From NCBI GenBank assembly GCA_026002695.1, contig BOCB01000046.1, positions 1 through 14,141 on the forward strand: 14,141 nt of DNA. The letters run 5' to 3'. The DNA is from Synergistales bacterium (GTDB lineage: Bacteria > Synergistota > Synergistia > Synergistales > Synergistaceae). The stretch's first letter is position 1, and every line of letters begins with the position of its first letter. The translations under genes and the position numbers were made by a program. Shown in pieces: positions 14,090 to 14,141 of this stretch. The notes beneath the pieces were generated by a model. It made no database searches, was not told the DNA's origin, and saw only the letters and a program-made list of their open reading frames with translations.

Positions 14090-14141
14090 TTACACCCGCG
14101 CTCCCGTTTCGCCCTGCCTGCGCGCCCGCTCTATCGCCACA
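14090..14141 (-). CDS. C-terminal tail of the gene upstream of DUF721 (cut by window edge)
   Basis: One frame ends VAIERARRQGETGARV and TAA at 14092-14090, 2 bp before the DUF721 start. The tight spacing is typical of an operon. Too little is visible to name it; recF is a frequent neighbour of DUF721 genes, but nothing here proves it. Confidence 0.4.
   Translation of the reverse strand, partial: VAIERARRQGETGARV

Overview
This window reads as ordinary bacterial chromosome with a signalling-rich accessory stretch. The organism is probably a member of the Synergistota (Synergistaceae-like). I base that on the gene mix: a ZapB-like/ZapA/CvpA/MutS2 cluster, a DUF721 protein, very large hybrid kinases, a FIST protein, and PD-(D/E)XK transposase-family remnants, at moderately high GC. 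This placement is an inference from style and gene order, not from a marker gene, and a Gram-negative-type Firmicute cannot be excluded. Every intact gene lies on the minus strand; only a cut-off transposase-family fragment at the left edge is on the plus strand.

Layout from left to right. (1) 1-234: C-terminal part of an Rpn/PD-(D/E)XK transposase-family gene. (2) 313-4092: a housekeeping operon transcribed leftwards from a promoter near 4063-4092, coding a ZapB-like coiled coil, a ZapA-like protein, CvpA and MutS2, with touching or overlapping genes. (3) 4224-9257: a signalling operon of FIST sensor protein, soluble PAS hybrid histidine kinase with receiver and Hpt, and REC-HD-GYP response regulator. 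(4) 9250-9642: directly upstream of FIST, a short gene with its own promoter and ribosome binding site, interrupted by a 51-nt tetranucleotide tract. In the present repeat number it stops early; one more repeat unit would make it a continuous 108-residue frame whose stop overlaps the FIST start codon. (5) 9709-10323: repeat-rich junk zone with a perfect 29-bp inverted repeat, a 5'-truncated Rpn-family pseudogene, and another copy of the same small palindromic repeat. (6) 10319-13508: a second hybrid kinase, membrane-bound with a Cache-type sensor and its own consensus promoter, whose cytoplasmic two thirds are a near copy of the first kinase. (7) 13614-14141: a DUF721/DciA-like gene and the tail of the gene upstream of it.

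How it may work together: both kinases carry the full His-Asp-His relay (HisKA, receiver, Hpt) and almost identical transfer domains, so both could pass phosphate to the single free receiver nearby, the HD-GYP regulator, which would lower cyclic-di-GMP. One input would be cytoplasmic (FIST plus PAS), the other extracytoplasmic (Cache). The slippage-prone tract upstream of FIST could make expression of this c-di-GMP switch vary between cells. That last step is a hypothesis from reading frames; the frames, overlaps and promoter spacings are seen directly.
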